Notes under the pieces: generated by a model
Told to the model about the DNA's origin: nothing
Database searches by the model: none
What the model saw: only the letters and a program-made list of their open reading frames with translations
Shown here: piece by piece, positions 44,325 to 50,904 of the stretch
How the letters are laid out: each line of letters starts with the position of its first letter
Position numbering within the stretch: position 1 is the first letter of the stretch
DNA from: an uncultured Rivibacter sp.
GTDB lineage: Bacteria; Pseudomonadota; Gammaproteobacteria; Burkholderiales; Burkholderiaceae
Reading direction: 5' to 3'
DNA: 64,000 nucleotides
Assembly: GCA_946480925.1 (NCBI GenBank)
Contig: CAMLLU010000019.1
Coordinates: 1 to 64,000 of the forward strand
Position numbers and translations under genes: made by a program

Positions 44325-45049
44325 GCCGCGCGGCCAACGCCGCAGGTGCGGTCGACGAACAGGTCGACGCCGCGCTGGCCTGGTTGCGCCAGCACGCCAC
44401 ACGCGCCACGCGCGACGGCATGGCGCGCTTTGCCATCCCATCCGACAAGGCCTTCGGCGTGTCGGTGGCAGACGTCCGCAAGATCGCCAGGCAGCTCGGC
44501 CGCAGCCACGAGCTGGCCGCGGCGCTGTGGGCCACCGACCGCTACGAAGCGCGCCTGCTGGCCATCTTCGTGGATGAACCTGCGCGCGTGAGCCCGGCGC
44601 AGATGGACCGCTGGTGCAAGGACTTCGACAGCTGGGCGCTGTGCGACACCGCCTGCTTCGCCCTCTTCGACCACACGCCGCATGCATGGCACAAGGTGGC
44701 GCCCTGGGCCGTGCGCGAGCCCGAATTCGAAAAGCGCGCCGGCTTCGCGCTGCTGTGGGCACTGGCCGTGCACGACAAGGCCTGCGGCGACGCACCGTTC
44801 CTGCAGGCCCTGCCGCTCATCGAAGCCGAGGCCGGCGATGGGCGCAACTTCGTGAAGAAGGCGGTGAACATGGCGCTGCGCGCCATCGGCAAGCGCAATG
44901 CCGCGCTGCATGCCGCGGCCTGCGAAGTGGCGCAGCGACTGGCGGCTTCGCAAGACGCCACCGCGCGCTGGGTCGGCAAGGGGGCTCTGCGCGAGCTCAC
45001 CAGTGCCAAGGTGACCGAGCGCGCGGCACGCCGCGCTCCAGCGCCCTGA
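44240..45049 (+). CDS. DNA alkylation repair (AlkD-like) family protein
   Basis: The core is an AlkD-like HEAT-repeat protein: RDGMARFAIPSDKAFGVSVADVRKIARQLG, then DRYEARLLAIFVDEPARVS, WCKDFDSWALCDTACFALF, KRAGFALLWALAVHDKA and GRNFVKKAVNMALRAIGKRN. Such proteins bind or excise alkylated bases. The start is uncertain. GTG 44240 is the best in-frame codon, but it overlaps the 63-residue gene by 85 bp; a TTG near 44381 would give a shorter form. Another in-frame ATG at 44063 seems too far upstream. Confidence 0.78.
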   Translation: MVRAPAGEAAPHRCQAPRSTLPEGDRALSRAANAAGAVDEQVDAALAWLRQHATRATRDGMARFAIPSDKAFGVSVADVRKIARQLGRSHELAAALWATDRYEARLLAIFVDEPARVSPAQMDRWCKDFDSWALCDTACFALFDHTPHAWHKVAPWAVREPEFEKRAGFALLWALAVHDKACGDAPFLQALPLIEAEAGDGRNFVKKAVNMALRAIGKRNAALHAAACEVAQRLAASQDATARWVGKGALRELTSAKVTERAARRAPAP

Positions 45050-45218
45050 GCCGCCGTTCAAGGTCTTCCAGGCTGGCTGCACCGCGCAGGAACTTCTCTT
45101 CTTCGGTGCGACATGCACCTCGCCACCACGAAACCGCACGGCCCAGCCAGGCAACGGCAGCGGCAAAGCGCCCCGCCCGGCGGGCCGACAAGGAGGGGCG
45201 AGTGATCAAGGCTTCCAT
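44997..45218 (-). CDS. DUF3563 family small protein
   Basis: This 73-residue protein ends with EEEKFLRGAASLEDLERRLRALERG, the hallmark of DUF3563, a small helical family found in Burkholderiales. The N-terminal part is basic and Trp-bearing (WLGRAVSWW). The 3' end overlaps the convergent AlkD-like gene by 53 bp. Function is unknown. ATG 45218 lacks a strong ribosome site. Confidence 0.6.
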   Translation of the reverse strand: MEALITRPSLSARRAGRFAAAVAWLGRAVSWWRGACRTEEEKFLRGAASLEDLERRLRALERGVPRARSPWHW

Positions 45219-45436
45219 GCCCCGGACGATAGGCAGGCCGGCGCTTGCAGCACAGGCACAACGACGGGCCTGCAGTCAGATGCTGTGTCACCCGGCAGAC
45301 CGGCACAGCAACGGCGGCCAGCGCATGGGTGGCCGGCCTATTGCCTGACCCGACAACAAGAGAGCCTATGAAAAAGAGCCCACGATGTCGGAATCGTTGA
45401 AGCACTTCGCCGGGCCGAAGCGCAACATGCGCGTTC

Positions 45437-46852
45437 ATGGATACCACCACTCCCCGCCCCCATAAGCAGCCCCTAGCCTCACGGCCCACCCCGCCCGGCC
45501 CCAGCCACCGCTGGTGGGGCCTGCCCTTGCTGCGCGAAATGCGCCGCGACTACCTGGGTTTCACCAGCAACCTGCAACGCCAGTACGGCGACGTGACCTT
45601 CATGCGGCTCGGCTACGAGCGGGCCATCGACGTGTTCGACCCCGAGCTGGCGCGCCGCCTGCTGGTGGACCACGCGCAACACCTGGTGCGCTGGGAGCGC
45701 GGCATCGAAGTGTTCGAGCAGGTGTTCGGCCAGAGCGTGCTGGTCACCGAAGGCGCCACCTGGCAGCGCCAGAGCCGCATGCTGCAGCCCGCTTTCACGC
45801 CGCGCCGCGTGGCCGGCTATGCAGCGTTGATGCGCGAGGCCGCGCGCGAAGCGCTCGACGCCGCGGTGCCGCAGTGCCGCGCCGAGGCCTGGGTCGGCAT
45901 GGACGCGCTCTTCTCGCAACTGGCCATGGACGCGATCCTGCGCACCCTGTTCAGCACCCGCGCCACGAGCGACGTGGAAGCCGCCTCCGAAGCGACGCAG
46001 ACGCTCTCGGCCGTCGCGATGCACGAGATGTTCCGGCCCATGACGCTGCCCGATTGGCTGCCGCTGCCCGGCAAGGCTGCCAAGCGGCGCGCGATGCGCA
46101 CGCTGCGCGAGCTGGTGGAGCGGCACATCCGCCAGCGCCACCAAGCCGGCAGCAGCGCCCCGCAAGACGACCTGCTGGCCATGCTGCTGTCGCTGCGCGA
46201 CGAAACCACCGGCGAAGCGCTCTCCGAAACCGAGGTGTTCGACCAGTGCATGGTCAGCTTCCAGGCCGGCCATGAAACCAGTGCCACCGCGCTGCTGTGG
46301 TGGAGCCGCCTGCTGGCCGGGCACCCCGCCGCCGCGGCCCGTGCGCAAGCCGAGGTCGACACCGTGCTCGGCACGCGCGAGCCCGGCCCAGACGACCTGG
46401 CCGCCCTGCCCTGGCTCACCGCCACGTTGAAGGAAGCCATGCGGCTGTACCCGCCCATCGCGGCGCTGATGACGCGCCGCGCCACGCAGGACATCGAGCT
46501 CGGCGGCTGGCACATCGCGCGCGGCACGATGCTGCGCCTCACGCCCTGGGTGCTGCAGCGCGACGCCCGCGTCTACAGCCGACCTGACGAGTTCATGCCG
46601 GAGCGATTTCTGCCCGATGCCTCCACCCTGCCGCGCAGCGCATGGATGCCCTTCGGCACCGGCCCGCGGGTGTGCATCGGCCAGCACTTCGCCATGCTCG
46701 AGATGACGCTGGTGGCAGCCATGCTGCTGCAGCGCTACACGCTCGCGCTGCCCGCCGATGCACCGCCGCTCGTGCCCGTGCTGAACGTGACGCTGCGGCC
46801 CGCGGGCGGCGTGCGCCTGCTGCTCGCCCGCCGAATGCCGGCCCGGATGTAA
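45437..46852 (+). CDS. Cytochrome P450
   Basis: This 471-residue haem monooxygenase has the I-helix AGHETSATALLWW, the ExxR motif in TLKEAMRLYPPIAALM, the RPDEFMPERFLPD region and the haem loop MPFGTGPRVCIGQHFAMLE with its cysteine ligand. The Pro-rich N-terminus (PTPPGPSHRWWGLPLL) and overall form resemble the CYP102/CYP4-like fatty-acid hydroxylases of bacteria, but without a fused reductase. No redox partner lies adjacent. The substrate is unknown. The start has no clear ribosome site. Confidence 0.9.
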   Translation: MDTTTPRPHKQPLASRPTPPGPSHRWWGLPLLREMRRDYLGFTSNLQRQYGDVTFMRLGYERAIDVFDPELARRLLVDHAQHLVRWERGIEVFEQVFGQSVLVTEGATWQRQSRMLQPAFTPRRVAGYAALMREAAREALDAAVPQCRAEAWVGMDALFSQLAMDAILRTLFSTRATSDVEAASEATQTLSAVAMHEMFRPMTLPDWLPLPGKAAKRRAMRTLRELVERHIRQRHQAGSSAPQDDLLAMLLSLRDETTGEALSETEVFDQCMVSFQAGHETSATALLWWSRLLAGHPAAAARAQAEVDTVLGTREPGPDDLAALPWLTATLKEAMRLYPPIAALMTRRATQDIELGGWHIARGTMLRLTPWVLQRDARVYSRPDEFMPERFLPDASTLPRSAWMPFGTGPRVCIGQHFAMLEMTLVAAMLLQRYTLALPADAPPLVPVLNVTLRPAGGVRLLLARRMPARM

Positions 46853-46929
46853 CAGTCGCGCGGCCTGTCGATTGCGAAGGCTCCCGTCCGTCGTGCCTAT
46901 GCCACCTACTCCACGTGAAAGGACACACC

Positions 46930-47412
46930 ATGGCCGCGCTGCAGAAAGTCACCACCTGCCTCTGGTTCGACCACAACGCCGAGGAGGCGATCAACTTCTA
47001 CGTCTCGATCTTCAAGGACTCGAAGATCCTGAGCATGCTGCGCAACGGCAGCGACGGCCCGGGCCCCAAGGGCTCGCTGCTGGCGGCCACCTTCCAGATC
47101 GAAGGCCAGCAGTTCGAAGTGATCAACGGCGGGCCCACCTTCAAGCTCACCGAGGCGGTGTCGCTCTCGGTGAAATGCGGCACCCAGGAAGAGGTAGACC
47201 GCTACTGGCAGGTGCTGGGCGAAGGCGGCAAGTACCTGCCCTGCGGCTGGCTCACAGACCGCTTCGGCCTCAGCTGGCAGATCGTGCCCACCGTGCTGTA
47301 CGAGATGCTGCAGGACCGCGATGCCGCAAAGGCCGGCCGCGCCATGCAGGCCATGCTGAAGATGGGCAAGCTCGACATCGCCGAGCTGCAGCGCGCCTAC
47401 GAGGGGCGATAG
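46930..47412 (+). CDS. VOC family protein (PhnB/3-demethylubiquinone methyltransferase-like)
   Basis: This 160-residue protein starts KVTTCLWFDHNAEEAINFYVSIFKDSKI and contains TFQIEGQQFEVINGGP, EEVDRYWQVLGEGG and CGWLTDRFGLSWQIVP, which define the PF06983 group of the VOC fold. Despite the family's old name, methyltransferase activity is doubtful. AAGGA precedes the ATG. It follows the P450 gene in the same direction by 77 bp. Confidence 0.88.
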   Translation: MAALQKVTTCLWFDHNAEEAINFYVSIFKDSKILSMLRNGSDGPGPKGSLLAATFQIEGQQFEVINGGPTFKLTEAVSLSVKCGTQEEVDRYWQVLGEGGKYLPCGWLTDRFGLSWQIVPTVLYEMLQDRDAAKAGRAMQAMLKMGKLDIAELQRAYEGR

Positions 47413-47437
47413 GCCAGGGCCCTGATGGGCCACGGCC

Positions 47438-47470
47438 TCGGCGCTAATTCGGCGCTATTTCGGCGCTAAT
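47438..47470. repeat. Triple 11-12-bp direct repeat (TCGGCGCTA)
   Basis: Three near-identical units reading TCGGCGCTAAT, TCGGCGCTATT and TCGGCGCTAAT follow head to tail in the gap between two convergent genes. The last unit provides the TAG stop of the 94-residue gene. It resembles a tiny iteron array but is too short to call functional. Confidence 0.5.
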
Positions 47471-47750
47471 CGCCCGACACGCGCGGCGCCCACAGCATGC
47501 GCGTGTCCGCCGGCACCACGGGCGCCACGCACACGCGTTCGAGCTGCGCCAGCGGCATGCTGGTGATCGCCAGATCACCAGGCTGCAGCGGCGTGCAGCC
47601 GTCCCAGTCGTTGAGCACCCGCACACAGCCCAAGCGGCGCATCAGGCCGGGAGTGTCGTGTGTGGTGGTGTGGCCCGGTGGGCCGAAGACGATGGCCGGC
47701 GGTGAGCCGGCATGACGAAGGCAGGCGTCCTCGTCGAGGTTGTTTGACAT
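47466..47750 (-). CDS. Small hypothetical protein, likely repressor-controlled
   Basis: This 94-residue protein starts at ATG 47750 with GGGAGCGAAGA upstream. It contains AIVFGPPGHTTTHDTPGLMRRLG and DWDGCTPLQPGDLAITSMP and has no family that I recognise. Two TAGC-N3-GCTA operator-like sites lie 30-65 bp upstream of its start, so it is likely controlled by the adjacent CI-like repressor. Confidence 0.5.
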   Translation of the reverse strand: MSNNLDEDACLRHAGSPPAIVFGPPGHTTTHDTPGLMRRLGCVRVLNDWDGCTPLQPGDLAITSMPLAQLERVCVAPVVPADTRMLWAPRVSGD

Positions 47751-47779
47751 TCTTCGCTCCCTTTTGACCGGGGCGAATA

Positions 47780-47815
47780 TAGCCTCGCTATCGAGCGGCC
47801 GCAATAGCGAGGCTA
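47780..47815. promoter_or_regulatory. Two TAGC-N3-GCTA operator-like sites upstream of the 94-residue gene
   Basis: TAGCCTCGCTA (47780-47790) and TAGCGAGGCTA (47805-47815) are dyads of the same form with centres 25 bp apart. Three relatives occur in the divergent repressor region. The second site overlaps the stop codon of the repressor gene. Confidence 0.65.
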
Positions 47816-48358
47816 TCCAGACGTTGCACGCCGGCTCCGGGGTTTGCCCGGCTTGGCAGACTCGAGACGGTCGAGCACGTCGAGACTTTGCGCCAGCTCT
47901 TCGGCAGAAAGGCGTGCACGCCCCTTCACGGCCAGCATGCGCAACTCGTCGAGGATGCGCTGCCGTTCTTCCTGGGGGGCCTGGCGCAGCAGCTGCACGA
48001 GCACCGCACCCTCCTGGGCTGCCGTCTCGCCTTGAGCGGTGCTGGCGGTGACATAGGGGCGCGGCTCCGGCTCGCGCGCATGCAGCACCACCTCGGTCGC
48101 GTCTTGCGCCACGGCCTTGGCCTGGGCGGCGAGCCGGGGGCTGAAGTCCTGGATCCGCACGCCCAGCCCCTTGGCGAACTTCACCGCCGCCTGCAGGTTC
48201 AGCGGTCGATGCCCGTTGAGGTATTGCCAGACCATGCCGGCAGTGCCAAGGCCGTGTTCCTTTCCGAACCTGGCTTGGCTGACTTTGCTTCGCTCCTCGA
48301 ACAGGCGCTTCAGCGCGTGGGCTTCCTTCTCACGCGTCGATGTGGCTAGCACTGGCAT
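47813..48358 (-). CDS. CI-like XRE-family repressor
   Basis: This 181-residue protein has an N-terminal XRE helix-turn-helix (LKRLFEERSKVSQARFGKEHGLGTAGMVWQYLNG, residues ~17-50), followed by PLNLQAAVKFAKGLGVRIQDFSP, as in lambda-type repressors. There is no S24 LexA-like peptidase domain; the C-terminal half is Gln/Glu-rich and helical. It is divergent from a Cro/YdaS-like gene with three operator-like dyads in between. One dyad abuts its own ATG, implying autoregulation. Confidence 0.75.
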   Translation of the reverse strand: MPVLATSTREKEAHALKRLFEERSKVSQARFGKEHGLGTAGMVWQYLNGHRPLNLQAAVKFAKGLGVRIQDFSPRLAAQAKAVAQDATEVVLHAREPEPRPYVTASTAQGETAAQEGAVLVQLLRQAPQEERQRILDELRMLAVKGRARLSAEELAQSLDVLDRLESAKPGKPRSRRATSG

Positions 48359-48427
48359 AAGCAATGCTATCGTTTGCCGCGAGTAGCCTTGCTATATATT
48401 CGCAAACCTCGACAACTAGCAAAGCTA
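48359..48427. promoter_or_regulatory. Three operator-like dyads between the repressor and Cro-like genes
   Basis: AAGCAATGCTA (48359-48369), TAGCCTTGCTA (48384-48394) and TAGCAAAGCTA (48417-48427) share the TAGC-N3-GCTA form. They fill the 87-bp divergent promoter region, which is also AT-rich (CTATATATTCG). Three spaced operators between divergent repressor and Cro genes is the arrangement of a lambdoid switch. The sites are read directly; binding is inferred. Confidence 0.7.
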
Positions 48428-48445
48428 CGCCAGGGAGGCGCACCG

Positions 48446-48721
48446 ATGAAGCTCTCGATGTACCTGAGCGCCGAGCGCGGCCGAACCGCCGCCGTTGCCC
48501 GCGAGGTGGGCATCGCGCCCGCCTACCTTTCCCAGATCGCGAACGGCACGCGCCCCGTACCGGCCGAACACTGCGCGGCACTCGAGCGCGCCACCGGAGG
48601 CAAAGTGCGCCGGTGGGACCTTCGCCCCGAAGACTGGCACCGCATCTGGCCCGAGCTCCAGGGCACCGAAGGGGCGCCGCCTGCACCGGTGCACGAGCCC
48701 ATCGCCCGCGGGCTGCAGTAG
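48446..48721 (+). CDS. Cro/YdaS-like DNA-binding protein
   Basis: This 91-residue protein carries MKLSMYLSAERGRTAAVAREVGIAPAYLSQIANG, a helix-turn-helix like that of YdaS/Cro proteins, followed by AEHCAALERATGG and VRRWDLRPEDWHRIWPEL, also typical of YdaS. GGGAGG precedes ATG 48446. It is the partner of the divergent CI-like repressor. In phages such proteins oppose the repressor; YdaS itself can be toxic. Confidence 0.75.
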   Translation: MKLSMYLSAERGRTAAVAREVGIAPAYLSQIANGTRPVPAEHCAALERATGGKVRRWDLRPEDWHRIWPELQGTEGAPPAPVHEPIARGLQ

Positions 48722-49023
48722 CCGCCCGCGCTCACCGCCCGGCCAGCTTGATGCAATGCGCCGATTGACTTTATCGATCCACCGCCGGCTCAACCAAGGC
48801 GATCACAAACACGGCAGCCCCATGCATGCCGATAAACTCGCCGCCCCATGGCGCCAAAGAGCGCGCGGAACGCACAACACAGGGAGTTCCAGTTGACGAC
48901 CATCAAGAGTTGCACCCCCACGTCGCGGCGTGATGCCGCTGCTCACCCCGTGCGCCGGCACCCTGCCCGCAGCAGCCATCCACAACCCGCTGACACACCG
49001 CACGCCTTCGGAGGGCTACCAGC
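48722..49023. other. Intergenic region without a recognisable gene
   Basis: About 300 bp follow the Cro-like gene. A TTGACT word at about 48766 could be a -35 element, but a matching -10 is unclear. No hairpin, repeat or open frame worth calling is seen. Just before the ankyrin gene is its ribosome site GGAGGG. Confidence 0.4.
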
Positions 49024-49785
49024 ATGAACATGGTGAAGCGAGTCTCGATCGCCATCGCACTGATGGCGGCATTGATGGTGTTGGTGCTCCTGGGCGCGCC
49101 CCCCACGCAGAAGACCATGGCCCTGGCCTACCTGGCGCACGTGTGCGACCACGGCAATGAGCGGCACTTCAGCCAGCCCGACCCGCAAGACCAGCTGCCC
49201 GCCGATTCATTGCTGCGCACCATCTCGTCCACTTCAGACGCTGGCGCGCTGCGCACGGCATTCAAGGGCAACGACCTCAATGCATTGCGAGGTCACTCCA
49301 CGGCGCTGACGCATGCCGTCACGGTGGGCAACTGGAATGCAGTGCTCGAACTGCTGGCCGCCGGCGCCAACGTGAACCGTGCCGATTGGTCCGGTGAAAC
49401 CGCAGTCGGCCTGGCGATATCGCTGACGCACCTCGACATCGCCTGCCAGCTCGTCGCCAACGGCGCCACCGTTCCCGCACCCACCAGGCAGCACATCCAC
49501 CTGCTGCCCGCCGCGGCACGCGCCCCGTGCGGGGCCGACGCCGTGGCGATGGTCCGGCTGCTGCTCGAATCCGGCTACCCGGTCGATGCCCAGCTGGCGC
49601 CCCAGCAGCAGACGGCTTTGCACATCGCCGCCTCGGGCGGCAACGCAGAGCTCACGCGGTTGCTGCTGGACCACAGCGCCGATGCAACGCTGAGCGACGC
49701 CGAAGGCCAGACGCCGCTGCAGGTGGCCCAGGCGAAGGGGCATGAAGACGTCGTGCGCCTGCTCAGCACGGCGCAAGGGCACTGA
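49024..49785 (+). CDS. Ankyrin-repeat protein with N-terminal signal or anchor
   Basis: This 253-residue protein starts with a hydrophobic segment (VSIAIALMAALMVLVLLGAP), so it is exported or membrane-anchored. Ankyrin repeats follow: STALTHAVTVGNWNAVLELLAAGANVNRAD, ETAVGLAISLTHLDIACQLVANGATV, TALHIAASGGNAELTRLLLDHSADATLSD and TPLQVAQAKGHEDVVRLL. Such proteins mediate protein contacts and in some systems act as immunity partners. It converges on an orphan Tai4 gene 53 bp away. The role is unknown. Confidence 0.82.
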   Translation: MNMVKRVSIAIALMAALMVLVLLGAPPTQKTMALAYLAHVCDHGNERHFSQPDPQDQLPADSLLRTISSTSDAGALRTAFKGNDLNALRGHSTALTHAVTVGNWNAVLELLAAGANVNRADWSGETAVGLAISLTHLDIACQLVANGATVPAPTRQHIHLLPAAARAPCGADAVAMVRLLLESGYPVDAQLAPQQQTALHIAASGGNAELTRLLLDHSADATLSDAEGQTPLQVAQAKGHEDVVRLLSTAQGH

Positions 49786-49838
49786 GCGGCCCGCTGCGGG
49801 GCGCAAGGCCACTCGCGCAGTAGCAGCAGTAGCGAGCC

Positions 49839-50291
49839 CTATGGCCGCTGCGGCTGGCGCACCGGCGGGTTGTCCTGCCGGTACGTTCGCTTGGGGTTGA
49901 TGACGAGCCGCCTCACCTGCACGTCCAGCTCCTTGCTGTGGTACAGGTCCAGGCACTTCAGGAGATCGAACCTGACACCCTTGACCTCCGGCTCGGCCAG
50001 CGGGTTCGAATAGTCGCGAGCCAGATACCGGTCCACCAGGGACTTGATGGCGTCGGGCCCTTTCTCCAGGTCGTAGTACGTCCAGTCCCGCAGCGCGCTC
50101 ACGCTGCTGCCTGCGTCAACGGCGGCGCCATTGCTGCCTTGGTATGCGGTTGCGATGCATGTGGAGAGCACCAGGTCTTTGTAGTTCTGTGCAGACGTTC
50201 GCCCGCCTGCCTGGGGTGAGGTGACCGGCACGTCCTTCGCGTGGCAGATGGATGCTCCGAGCAGCAAAACGCAGAGCAAAAACTTCGTCAT
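49839..50291 (-). CDS. Tai4-family type VI amidase immunity protein (orphan)
   Basis: This 150-residue protein has a cleavable signal (KFLLCVLLLGASICHA). The Tai4 core follows: NYKDLVLSTCIATAYQ, DAGSSVSALRDWTYYDLEKGPDAI, YLARDYSNPLAEPEVKGVRFDLLKCLDLYHSKELD and a basic C-terminal TYRQDNP. Tai4 inhibits Tae4 in the periplasm. No toxin gene is next to it; the only Tae4 is about 6 kb away, coupled to a different immunity family. ATG 50291 is chosen to start the signal peptide. Confidence 0.85.
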   Translation of the reverse strand: MTKFLLCVLLLGASICHAKDVPVTSPQAGGRTSAQNYKDLVLSTCIATAYQGSNGAAVDAGSSVSALRDWTYYDLEKGPDAIKSLVDRYLARDYSNPLAEPEVKGVRFDLLKCLDLYHSKELDVQVRRLVINPKRTYRQDNPPVRQPQRP

Positions 50292-50904
50292 GCCGCCGAT
50301 GACCTGCACAACCCTTTCTGCTGCATTCGCCGGGCCGTAGATTCGTGACGATGCAGCCCAAGCTGCAGCAAAAGACAGACGCGCCATCGCCCCCTCCCGA
50401 GTGTTCTTGATGATGGCGGACGATTCTGCCGCTGAAGCATTCGCCAACGCGCTGCGGTTCGAGAACGTCGATGCATCGACTGAGTGCGCAACGGAATCGA
50501 CGGCGCCGTCAAACTCATGAGCTGCGTCGCTTCATGACCCATGCCACGCAGTGCGGCAACATGATCATTCGCTCTGATCGTTTGCAATGCAGCGGGGTGT
50601 GGTCAGCGGCGCAGACCTCGAGCTCGTAGTTGCGGTTCGCATTCCGGTCATTGGGGCGTCGGCAGGATATCGACAGCGCGCGGTTTCGGGGTACTGCTGG
50701 ACCCGCACCGCATACTTGATCTAGCACGCTGACGGAGCTGACGCATCACTCCAGGGCGCATCCTTCAAGTAGGGCCGTGTATTGGAAAGCTGCACCCCCA
50801 AATGGGTGTTAGTTGAGGTTTCCCCGCTGCGCCAAGACTGCAGGTTTGTTACAAAGCGTCTTCGCGCACGATCGGCCGGAAAGGCCACCACGGGAGACCA
50901 GCGC
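50292..50904. other. Gap at the left edge of the defence-like island
   Basis: Some 610 bp between the Tai4 gene and the giant helicase gene contain no supported coding region. Composition is less GC-rich than the flanks. The promoter of the 6.7-kb gene should lie in the last 150 bp. No integrase, tRNA or direct repeat marking an attachment site was seen. Confidence 0.45.
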
